A DNA stretch of 64,000 nucleotides from assembly GCA_963580285.1 (NCBI GenBank), contig OY757011.1, forward strand, positions 163,082,406-163,146,405. Reading direction: 5' to 3'. The notes under the pieces were generated by a model. The model was given only the letters and a program-made list of their open reading frames with translations, was not told where the DNA came from and searched no databases. Origin of the DNA: Lucinisca nassula. Lineage: Eukaryota > Mollusca > Bivalvia > Lucinida > Lucinidae. Of the stretch, positions 54,146 to 64,000 are shown piece after piece. The position numbers were made by a program, and so were the translations under genes. Every line of letters starts with the position of its first letter. The stretch's first letter is position 1.

Positions 54146-54987
54146 ATGATGTATTTTATTTTTTAAATTGCAATAATCTCTTTAATGAATTAAATGCAGG
54201 AAATGACTTAGATAAGGTCACTTATATCAGAGGTGTTAAATTTAATTTATTGTTAAACAGGTGTCATAAACTGGACAATTTCCTGTCAAGTAATTATGGG
54301 TTATAAATGTGAGGTGCCATAGGCTCTGGAGGTGTGATATATTGTGTTTACAAATTGAGTTGTTTAATATGTCCAGAGTTGAGACAGAAGATAAAAATAA
54401 TCTGTCATGTAATTTCGTTTTTGCCGTCCTTTAGCTCCTCAACAGAAATGGAATCAAGACAAAATCACTTCATCTTCTTTGGTACACGCATATAAAATCC
54501 TTACTCAAGGTCTTAAAGGTGAACCCCTTGGGTGACAGTTAATAATTGGAGAAAAGCCCGCTAAACTCCCTCCCTGGGTTAGATAAAATCCCCATAAAAT
54601 CCCCATAGGTCACATCACCACTGACTGATCAGGGTGCTACAGTCATAATTTGTAGTTTTCATAGAACAAATCATGAGTCGGTTGAGAGAAAGTACAGTAA
54701 AATGTCGCTATTAAGACCACCTAAAATTATAACCGATTCTGGTTTTTAAAAAGCTAATTTAGACGGTTTCAGATATCCTATCTACATGTATGTGTTTTCA
54801 AACCCCGTGTCCTCTAATCAGTGACAACCTTTAGGAGTGTAAAAAAGTGGTCTTACAGGCCCAAAGGTGGTCTTAATATAGGAGTTTAACTGTTGTTTAT
54901 ACAAAATTTCTTTTGCATACATGTATATTCCCCCAAAAACGTAGATTGAGGGTACGAGCGAGATTTGTCCAAATGAGACTGTGCGTT
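54146..54987. other. No supported gene
   Basis: Contains a repeat-like stretch at 54690-54890 ('agtggtcttacaggcccaaa'). A pyrimidine-rich acceptor-like 'ccgtcctttag' at ~54423-54433 precedes a short open segment but cannot be supported as an exon. Confidence 0.35.
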
Positions 54988-55335
54988 TGTTTGATTTGAG
55001 GTTTAACGTCCCCGTCAACACTTTAAATGTCATTTTGGAGACTTTGCTTCCAATTTTGTGGGACTTTTACCCGACATTGAGATGAAATGACAGCTCAAGC
55101 CCTGTCGCCCAATGAAACCAATAGGGTTTATTAGCATGGATGGTAACTCTCTCACTTCCACTGATTCAAGAAGGGCTGATTGTCTGTTTCTGGTGAAAGA
55201 ATGTGCACTAAACTGGTTAACCGCTTACATATAAGCCTGCCCAGGAAAAGTGTGGATAGGTAAACTGACTGGCTCAAGAATGACTTTAAATAGTGTTGTC
55301 TGGGCCGTCTAACTCCAATACAAACAAAAAACAGT
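54988..55335 (+). mobile_element. R1 (copy 5, partial) abutting SINE S3 3' part
   Basis: R1 from 'tttgaggtttaacgtccccg' ends at ~55140 in 'agcatggatgg', where S3 body begins ('ctgattcaagaagggctgat') and runs to 'ccaatacaaacaaaaaac' at ~55333. R1's 3' half and S3's head are both missing, so one element is joined to the other. Confidence 0.65.
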
Positions 55336-55452
55336 ACATAAATGTTTGTCTTTTCTGATTTTCTAATAATTGATTATTTTATAGGTACAAGTCTTTATAT
55401 ACATGTAGTTCAAACATTTTGACATGACACTGACCTTTATGCAAGGAATGAT

Positions 55453-55660
55453 TTAGTCAATGTTATCCCAAAATACATCGGTTTTCGTAAACTTCTCGTG
55501 GATTTTCGGCATCTCGTGAATTGGGACCCATTCACAGACCTTGATGTATTGAATAACAATATCGCCATCTTTGGGAGACAGCGAAGATAAATTCATGCAT
55601 TCAGTCAGGTGCAAAATTATGGTAATAGAATTCACCAGTCTCGTGTCAATTTGTTCGAGC
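55453..55660 (-). CDS. Candidate terminal exon of an unrecognised host gene
   Basis: On the minus strand, after an acceptor-like 'gggtatag' near 55661, an open frame reads LEQIDTRLVNSITIILHLTE, then SPKDGDIVIQYIKVCEWVPI, HEMPKIHEKF and DVFWDNID to a TAA at ~55455. Composition is protein-like and the DNA is not part of any repeat family seen here. I do not recognise the protein. No upstream exon was found to the right; 55700 on is tandem repeat. May equally be an orphan frame. Confidence 0.35.
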
Positions 55661-55699
55661 TATACCCAATAGTGTGTTTAAAATAGCTTGTTTCATACG

Positions 55700-56510
55700 T
55701 GGTGAACCGGATAGAAGACAAAGCTATATCATCATAGAAGCATCAAACCATTCACAGATGTTTCCCATGGACCCTTTTGATTTTCGTGGTCAAGGGTCAA
55801 ATGTCAAGGTCACAATGGACTTGATGTTAAAAGCCTTGGGAACAGGAAAAAAGGGCAAAAAAATAAACATTGAAGCATCGAGCCTGCCAAAAATAGTAAA
55901 AACAATAATGATAATAATAATAGCAATAATAATGTTTCCCATGAAGTTAGGATGAAACCTTTTTATTTTCAAGGTCAAAGGTCAAGGTCACAATGGACTT
56001 GACATTAAAAAGCTTGTGAACAGGACAGAAGACAAAGCTATCATCACATAAGTATCAAATCTTCCACAAATGTTCCCCATTGAGAAAGGATGACCCCTAT
56101 TGATTTTCAAGGTCAAGGGTCAGTGTCTCCAGGTCACAATGGACTTGAAATTTAAAACCTTGTGAACAGGAAAGAAGATTAAGCAATTATCACAGCTCTA
56201 GGTATAAAATCTAATTTCTTCCACAAATGTTTCCCTAGGAGAGAGAATGAATCCTATTGATTTTTAAGGTCAATGGGTCAAAGGTCTAGGTCACAATGGA
56301 ATTGATATTTAAAACCTTGGGAACAGGATAGAAGACAAAGCAATTATCTTTGGATAGTCAAACCGTCCACAAATGCACCCCATGGAGAGAGAGTGAACCC
56401 TATTGATTTTCAAGGTCAAGGTCACAATGGATTTGACATTAAACCTTGTGAATAGGTTAGAACTTAGAAGACAAAGAAATCATCACATAAGCATTAAAGG
56501 TATTTAGGTA
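55700..56510 (+). repeat. Tandem array, ~150 bp monomer, ~6 units
   Basis: Units share 'gaacaggatagaagacaaag' (near 55704, 55848, 56018, 56165, 56321, 56453), 'ccacaaatgtttcccatgga' and 'tcaaggtcaaggtcacaatg'. Spacing is 132-170 bp. Core of another composite element; neither terminus was located. Confidence 0.75.
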
Positions 56511-56542
56511 ATCTGTAATGCTTTATAGGTCTAGCATTTTCC

Positions 56543-56838
56543 GCCAGCCTCAGTGGCTCGGTCGGACTGGTTATCAGGAGGACGCGGATTCACCTCCCGC
56601 CGGGGTCGGCAACATTCTCTCGTGGAGATTGATCATGAAATCTTTTCTACAGTCATTCTCTCCCTTCCGCTGATTCAAGAAGGGCAGTTGTCAGTTTCTG
56701 GCGAAAGAAGGTGCACTGTACTTGTTAACCGCTTACGTATAAGCCTGCCCAGGAAAGTGTTGAGAGGTAAACTGACCGGCTCAAAAATGACCTAAATAGT
56801 GTTGACTGGACCGTAAAACTCCAATACAAACAAACAAA
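56543..56838 (+). mobile_element. tRNA-derived SINE, family S3, full length with TSD
   Basis: The tRNA-like head has 'agtggctcggtcgg' (A box-like) and 'gcggattcacctcccgcc' (B box-like). The body has 'gaagggcagttgtcagtttc' and 'ccgcttacgtataagcctgc'; the tail is 'ccaatacaaacaaacaaa'. A 13 bp TSD with one mismatch: 'tctagcattttcc' at 56530-56542 and 'tctaacattttcc' at 56839-56851. Other pieces: 33923-34160, 34948-35112, 41448-41698, 55141-55335, 62868-63014. Confidence 0.9.
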
Positions 56839-57297
56839 TCTAACATTTTCCAACTGGATTTAGATGTTGATGTTGTATGCAGTTGCTTGCATTGTTTTGT
56901 GTAATGTGGAGTTCAAAAGAATACCATAATTATATACATTTTGTAGAAGAGAGAATGTTTCAAAGGGGTGGTGAGTGATTGTGTCAGTGCAGTGTCTGTA
57001 ATGGCTATATACATCAGACTCACATTGACAGCTTCATTCACTATCTCATAATCTTCATTCCGACTGAACTCTTGATTGATTAAATGTGGGATTTTAAATG
57101 TTTTAATACTAAATACAAAGGCATTTAGAGCCACAGGAGTATATGTGTGCCTATAGAGTCTTCATGGATTCTTCTAAAAGGAGCAGCACTTAAAGGTGGA
57201 TCTTTTGAGGAGGACAAAAACAGCACGGTATTAATTTGTTTCTCAAGGGCATGGCTCCAATTCTTACTATTTTGGAATCATTCCTTGAAAACACAGG

Positions 57298-57457
57298 AGC
57301 CGTAGATAGCATCAATACATGCCTAAATAGGTTACCGTTCAATAAGTCACCTTCTGGTTGCCCATTGAAGACAAAACAAAAAGGATCAATGTTTAGACCC
57401 GGAAGGCCTATACAGAAACCCTCTCCTCAAAATGAAACAGAATATCTACATGTCAGA
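57298..57457 (+). CDS. Candidate internal exon, unknown gene
   Basis: An acceptor-like 'ccttgaaaacacag' (to 57298) and a donor-like 'tcaga|gtaagg' (57457) bound an open frame AVDSINTCLNRLPFNKSPSG continuing through RPGRPIQKPSPQNETEYLHV. The sequence is outside the repeat families and has mixed composition. No family recognised and no partner exon identified. Confidence 0.25.
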
Positions 57458-57547
57458 GTAAGGGAATGCTTGTTAAGTTGCTGTTCATTTACTTAAATAG
57501 ATCCTTCATCCAAAAAGTGATATCAACCATTGTTTATTGTTTGTTTT

Positions 57548-59800
57548 TAGCTCACCTGAGCATGAATTGCTCAAGATGAGCCATTGTGATCACTATGTGA
57601 CGTTTGTCGTCTGTCTGTCCTTCCACAATTTCTACTTAGCCAATTTCAGAATTATTTCACACAAATGTAGTAGGTCATATAATGGTCTTGCGCCAAACTT
57701 ATGAACAGCAGAGGTCCGGTTTATATGCTCTGCAGGTTGTCTCATGGTGCTCTACATATCTGGGAAGTTCAAAGAAAATATCTCAAATGGTATCAAAATT
57801 ATGGAGCGGATGTGCAGATGGGCACGGAAATGTCGGAGGAATATAACATAATATTCCGCCACTTTTTGAGTGACAGGGCATAAAAAGGATTAGTACTGAA
57901 CATTTGTTCAACTTATTTTATCATAGAACGCAAGAAAATGTTTGCGCTATAAAATTTCAAATTTCACTGGCGACCCTTTTTCAAATATTAAAGGAATTGC
58001 CTTTTTGTCAACCATCTACGAACTAACACCAATATAGTGTTACATTGCAAAAAGGCAATATTATTCGACTTGTAGCTAGGCGGTTGCTAGGCTAGACCAT
58101 CAGAACAATATCCGCTCCTTTGATAGATTTTTATTAAACTTTGGTCAAATATTTCTTTCAGTGAGCTGATGTGCAAAACCCATAAATGAACCATGTCAAC
58201 TCAAGGTCAAGGACACATTTGGAGGTCAAGTGCTTAAAACTTTGAATTTTATGTCCGTTCCATATCTCCTTTACCCCTGCTAGGATTCACTATAAACTTT
58301 GGTCAATTATACACCTCAGTGAGCTAATTTGCAGAACCCATAAATGAACCATGCTGACTGAAGGTTAAGGTCATACTTGAAGCTCACAATTTTTATTAAA
58401 CTTTGGTCAAATATCCCCCTCAGTGGGCTGATGTGCACAACCCATAAATGAGCCATGCCGACTCATGGTCAAGGTCACATTTCAATTTCAAGGCCATGAG
58501 ATTAAAACTTTGAATTTTGTGTCCGCTCCATATCTCCTTTACCCCTGAAAGGTTTTTCTTTAAACTATTATCCCCCTCAGTGAGCTTATGTACAGTGCCC
58601 AAAATGAATCATGCCAACTCCAGATCAAGGTCACACTTGAAGATCACAAGTTTGAAACTTTCATATCTCATTTACCCTTGAAATGGATATTCATTAAACT
58701 GTGGTCAATTATCCCCCTCAATGGGCTGACATGCACAATCCTTAAATGAACCGTGCTGACTCAAGGTCAAGGTCACACACGAAGGGGACAACTGAATTTG
58801 TGTCCGTTCCATATCTCCTTTACCCCTCGCAGGATTTTCATGAAACTTTGGGCAAGTATCTTCCTCGTTGAGCTGATTTGCAGAAGCCATAAACGAACCA
58901 TGCTGACTCAAGGTCAAGGTCACATTTGAAGATCACAAGTTTTTTGTGTGTCACTTAATCTCCTTCACCCCTCAAAGGATTTTCATTAAAATTTGGTCGA
59001 ATATCCCCTCATTGAGCTGATGTGCAGAACTCAAAAATAAACCATGCCAACATTATGGTGTTCTACGGTAGAAAGGCAACATTCTTAAACTTGTGGCTGA
59101 GTATTTGCTAGCATTGAACATCTCAATACTGTCATAAGGCAATGATTCCAAATTTGACTGGCGATCCATTTTGAAATATACAAACAATCGCCCGTTTGTC
59201 AATCCTAAACGAACCATTAAACACCAGTGTTGTGTTATATGGTTGGAAGGCAACATAAATAAACTTGTAGCTTGGCTACATATTACATCTGAACACTGTC
59301 TAAAGGCGATGATTCCAAATATGACAGCGATCCATTTTGAAATATACAAACAAGGTCCCTCTTTTCAACCATAAACGGAACACCAATTGAACACCAATAT
59401 GGTGTTCTGTGGTAGGAAGGCAACATTATTAAACTTGTATCTTAGCATTTCTAAGATACAACATCTGAACACTGTCCAAAGGCAATGAATCTTAATTTGA
59501 CTGGCCATCCATTTTGAAATATACAAACAAGGTCCCTTTTGTCAACCATATACAGACTAATTAGACACCATTATAGTGATCTGTGGTAAGAAACTGATAG
59601 CTTAGCATTTGCTAGCAAAGAACATCTGAACACTGTCCTAAGGTAATGATTCCAAATTTTACAGTGATCCATTTTGAAATATACAAACAGTCACCCTTTG
59701 GTCAAGCATAAACGAAAATAAATTAAACACCGGAAAGGTGTTCTCTGTTCTATGGTAGAGAGGCAACATTATTAAACTTGTAGCTTAGCATGTGCTAGGA
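57548..59800 (-). mobile_element. Composite element, minus orientation, two tandem cores
   Basis: The 57548 end ('tttttagctcacctgagcat', then 'tgtgatcactatgtgacg' and 'tgtcgtctgtctgtcc') is the inverse of the hairpin/ACGG tail seen at 9500-9576. Next is a flank shared with 5949-6108 (57722-57890), then ~150 bp units at 58130-59000 ('ttcattaaactttggtcaaa', 'accatgctgactcaaggtca') and ~160 bp units at 59045-59790 ('gaacactgtccaaaggcaat', 'ccattttgaaatatacaaac'). The far terminus is cut by an S1 SINE. Confidence 0.65.
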
Positions 59801-59802
59801 TA

Positions 59803-59935
59803 GAGTGAGTTAGTGTTTGAGTTTTAAGTCCCACCAACAGCTAAGGTCATACGGGGACTGGATCTCTGTTTAAAGACTCATCCAAAAGTCTGGAGAAGCT
59901 CGGGATCCCTGGTTTACAAGGCGAGTAGTGTAACC
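59803..59935 (-). mobile_element. SINE S1, inverted, head abutting the trinucleotide array
   Basis: 'gagtgagttagtgtttgagt' and 'caacagctaaggtcatacgg' are the S1 tail and body inverted. The head ends in 'gcgagtagtgtaaccacaac', where ACT repeats begin. Confidence 0.85.
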
Positions 59936-60014
59936 ACAACAACAACTACTACTACTACTTCTAGTACTACTACTACTTTTCCTTCTACTACTACTACTAC
60001 TACTTCTCCTACCC

Positions 60015-60077
<63 letters not shown>

Positions 60078-60267
60078 CTTCTACTACTATTACTACTACT
60101 ACTTCTACAGTTACTACTACTAATTTACTAGTACAACACCTACTTAAAAGGTAACTATTATTAATTTTTCTATTTTTACTTGTACTTCTACTGTTACTAA
60201 TACTTCTGCTGCTACTACTACTACTAATACTTCAACTGTTACTTCTACTGCTACTACTACTACTACA

Positions 60268-60318
<51 letters not shown>

Positions 60319-60498
60319 GCTATTACTTCTCCTGCTGTTACTACTACTACTTCTACCACTACTACTTCTTCTACATCTACTGTCCCTACTGCTACTTCTG
60401 CTACTACTACTACTACTTCTACTGTTACTACAACTACTACTTCCACTGCTACTACTACTACTACTACTACTACTACTGCTGCTACTACTTCAACAATA

Positions 60499-60537
<39 letters not shown>

Positions 60538-60778
60538 TCTTCTATTACTACTTCTACTACTACTACTTCTATTACTACTACTACATCTACAACTTCTACT
60601 GTTACAACTACTAATTTACTAGTACTATATCTACTTAAAAGGTTACAATTATTAATTTTCCTATTTTTACTTGTGCTTCTACTGTTACCAATACCACTTT
60701 TGCTACTACTACCACTACTACTACTTCTTCAGTTACTACTGCTACTTCTACTACTACTGCTACTACTACTTCTACAGT

Positions 60779-60810
<32 letters not shown>

Positions 60811-60955
60811 AAACTACTACTACTGCTTCTACTGCTGCTACTTATACTACTACTACTGTTACTACTACTACTTCAACTACTATTTTTGCAACTAAAACTA
60901 CTACTTCTACTTTTACTACTACTACTTCTACTGTTACTACTACTACTACTACTAT

Positions 60956-60992
<37 letters not shown>

Positions 60993-61051
60993 GTTACTAC
61001 TGTTACTACAGCTACTACTTCTATACTTTGAAAGTTAAAGTTAAGTACTGT

Positions 61052-61089
<38 letters not shown>

Positions 61090-62086
61090 GTATTACTACT
61101 ACTACTACTACTACTACTCTTACTACTAAATCTACTCTTACTACTTCTACTGTTAATAATACTACTTCTACTACTGCTACTACTGTTACTACTACTACTA
61201 CTACTACCTCTACTGCTACTTCTACAGTTACAACTGCTACTTCTTCTACTACTACTACTACTTCTACTGTTACTACAAATACTCTTACTACTTCTACTTC
61301 TACCATTACCACTACTACTTCTACTACTCCTTCATCTGTTACTACTACTACTTTTTTTTCTACTGCTACTGTCCATACTACTACTTATACTACCACTTCT
61401 ACTTCTACTGTTACTATTACTACTTCTTCTACTACTACTGCTACTACTACTACTATTACTACTACTACAACTTCTGCTACTACTCTTCTTCTACTGCTAC
61501 TATTACTACTAATTCTACTCCTACTACCACTTCTACTACATCTGCTACTACTACTACTACTGTCCTATTACTACTACTACTACTACTACTGCTATTACTG
61601 TTTTAACTGCTACTTCTACTACTACTACTACTTCTTCTTCTTCTACTGCCCTACTACTACTCATACTACTACTGCTACTGCTACTACTCCTATTACTGCT
61701 ACTACTACTACTTCTACAACTACTACAACTACTACAACTACTTCTACTGCTACTACTACTACCACTTCTACTACTGCTACTACTAGTTCTACTACTAATT
61801 CCACTACGACTGTTACAATTACTACTACTACTACTACTACTATTACTTCTACTACTACTATTACTACTACTTGTCTGTTACCACTACTACTACTTCTATT
61901 ACTACTGCTACTTCTACTGTTACTACTTCTTTTTTACTAGTACTGCATCAAATACTACTACTACTAATTCTACTTCTACTGCTACTTTTTCTACTTCTAC
62001 TACTACTTCTACTGCTACTATTTCTACTACTACTACTACTACTACTACTACTATTTCTTCTGTTGCTACTTTTACTACTACTACTT

Positions 62087-62118
<32 letters not shown>

Positions 62119-63488
62119 GCTACTACTACTACTACTAGTACAATTACTACTACTACTACTACTTCATCTTCTACTTCTACTACTATTACTAGTACTACTA
62201 TTACTTCAACAATAACATCTTTTTCTACGACTACTACTACTTCTACCACTACTACTACTCCTTCTTCTACTATTACTTCTACTACTACTATTACTACTAC
62301 TACTTCTACAACTTCTACTTTTACAACTACTTATTTAGTAGTACTACATCTATTTAAAAGGTTACTAATATTAATTTTCCTATTTTTACTTGTACTTCTA
62401 CTGTTACTAATACTACTTTTGCTACTACTACTACTACCACTACTTCTACTTCTACAGTTACTACTGCTACTTCTACTGCTACTACTACTTCTACTGTTAG
62501 TACTACTACTTCTACTACTGCTTCTTCTACTGTTATCACTACTGCTACTTCTACTACTACCACAACTATTACTACTGCTATTACTGCTGCTACTTATACT
62601 ACTGCTACTTCTTCTACTTCTACTACTTCAACTACTACTTCTGCAACTACAACAACTACTACTACTACTTTTACTACTACTACTACTTCTACTGTTACTA
62701 CTACTGCTTCTACTACTACTTCTACTGTCACTACTAATACTACTTCTACTCTTTGACAGTTAAAGTTAAGTACTGTTACTACTTCTACTACTACTACTAC
62801 TGCTACTATTACTACTGCTACTTCTACTACTAGTCTTACTTCTACTTCTACTACTACTTCTACTGTTCTAGCGAAAGAATGTGCACTGTACTGGTTAACC
62901 GCTTACGTATAAGCCTGTCCAGGAAAGTGTTGATAGGTGAACTGGCCGGCACAAAAATGACCTAAATAGTGTTGACTGGGCCGTTAAACTCCAATGCAAA
63001 CAAATAAACAAAACTTTTACTGTTACTAATACTTCTTCTACTAAATCTACCACTACTGCTACTTCTGCGGTTACTACTGCTACTTCTACTACTGCTACTT
63101 CTACTGTTACTACAACTACATCTACTACTTCTACTGTTACCACTACTTCTACTACTACTACTTCATCTGTTACTACTACTGCTACTACTACTTCTACCTC
63201 TTCTACTTTTACTGTCCATACTAACACTTCTTCTACTACTTCTGCCACTACTACTTCTACTGTTACTATTACTACTTCTACTACTACAACTACTGCTACT
63301 ACTACTACTATAACTACTACTACAACTTCTGCTACTACTCTTCTTCTACTGCTACTATTACTGTTACTACTACTACTACTACTTCTACTGTTACTACAAC
63401 TACTACTTCTATACTTTTAAAGTTAAAGTTAAGTACTGTTACTACTTCTACTACGACTACTACTACTACTTCTACTACTACTACTACA

Positions 63489-63526
<38 letters not shown>

Positions 63527-63881
63527 TACTACACTTACTGATAAATCTACTCTTACTACTTCTTCTACTGTTAATAATACTACTTCTACTAATACTACTA
63601 CCACTACTGCTACTTCTACATTTACTACTGCTACTTCTACTACTACTTCTTCATCTGTTACTACTACTACTACTACCACTACTTCTTCTTCTACTGCTAC
63701 TGTCCATACTACTACTTATACTACCACTACGACTTCTAGTGTTTCTATTACTACTTCTACTACTACTACTACTATAACTACTACTACAACTTCTGCCACT
63801 ACTCTTCTTCTACTGCTACTATTACTACTAATTCTACTCCTACTACCACTTCTACTACATCTGCTACTAATACTACTACTG

Positions 63882-63918
<37 letters not shown>

Positions 63919-64000
63919 TACTGCTATAACTGTTTAAACTGCTACTTCTACTACTACTACTTTTTCTACTTCTACTGCCCTACTACTACTTCTACTACTA
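59936..64000 (+). repeat. ~4 kb imperfect ACT/CTT trinucleotide array with higher-order duplication
   Basis: Almost entirely ACT, CTT and related triplets; the plus strand is nearly free of G. Non-triplet landmarks recur: 'ctatttttacttgtacttct' near 60170, 60660 and 62380; 'aagttaaagttaagtactg' near 61031, 62760 and 63420; 'tactgtccatactactactt' near 61367 and 63699. Offsets of ~1.72 kb and ~2.33-2.39 kb indicate duplication of large blocks. It runs off the window end. Every frame in it, on both strands (Leu-, Val- or Tyr-rich), is spurious. Confidence 0.95.
62868..63014 (+). mobile_element. SINE S3 3' fragment within the trinucleotide array
   Basis: 'gcgaaagaatgtgcactgta', 'aagcctgtccaggaaagtgt' and the tail 'ccaatgcaaacaaataaaca' match the distal half of S3. 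ACT repeats resume on both sides. Confidence 0.85.

Noticed and set aside
54423..54535. Acceptor-like tract and short open segment
   Set aside because: Under 40 codons with no homology and a weak donor.
60144..62763. Long Leu-, Val- and Tyr-rich open frames on both strands in the trinucleotide array
   Set aside because: They are translations of ACT/CTT repeats in every frame; no coding signal is present.

Overview
The window looks like accessory, transposon-saturated genomic DNA of a bivalve mollusc. No prokaryotic gene organisation is present: there are no operons and no long open reading frames. It carries tRNA-derived SINEs with target-site duplications (TSDs), fragments of non-LTR (CR1/L2/Jockey-like) and Penelope-like (PLE) reverse transcriptases, and many composite repeats. 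Those composites have ~130-330 bp tandem cores, an ACGG-type tetranucleotide stretch and a terminal hairpin, which is the architecture described for bivalve pearl/CvA-type elements and Helitron-related non-autonomous elements. The species cannot be fixed from the sequence alone; a heterodont clam or mussel is my guess.

Layout. 1-10 kb: tandem-core repeats (145-166 bp monomers), a dispersed family here called R1, one SINE with its TSD, and candidate small coding pieces of unknown or hAT-like type on the minus strand. 10.2-14.6 kb: one very large composite element with three different tandem arrays (165 bp, 130-143 bp, 330 bp), ended by a hairpin whose arm matches the 5' end. 14.6-22 kb: a second SINE family, long palindromes, a minus-oriented composite element and MITE-like copies. 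22.6-25.2 kb: a palindromic GGACAC motif recurring about every 195 bp, interrupted by another composite element. 25.2-31.2 kb: a ~350 bp inverted duplication encloses a decayed LINE and a 2.9 kb composite of ~160 bp repeats with two tails. 32.97-36.09 kb: a 3.1 kb TIR element with a 9 bp TSD, itself carrying a 1.6 kb TIR element with another 9 bp TSD. Both sit about 190 bp inside what reads as the first intron of a PCNA gene.

The one convincingly recognised host gene segment is the first coding exon of PCNA (minus strand, 36279-36499), with a canonical splice donor and an E2F-type site and CCAAT box upstream. The other PCNA exons were not found in the window. 37-47 kb is a retroelement graveyard: at least two decayed copies of a Penelope-like RT, repeatedly interrupted by pieces of their own 3' region, by composite elements, and by LINE RT fragments. 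One unit is a PLE-LINE-PLE chimera. 47-55 kb holds two fold-back elements with subrepeated inverted arms (2.4 kb and 0.64 kb), a retroposed segment with a 12 bp TSD, and SINEs. 55-59.9 kb is composite tandem repeat, a full SINE with TSD, and two candidate coding exons of unknown genes. 59.9-64 kb is a ~4 kb imperfect ACT/CTT trinucleotide array with higher-order duplication.

Most long open frames are products of repeats, not genes. Homology calls rest on motif recognition by eye; no search was run.
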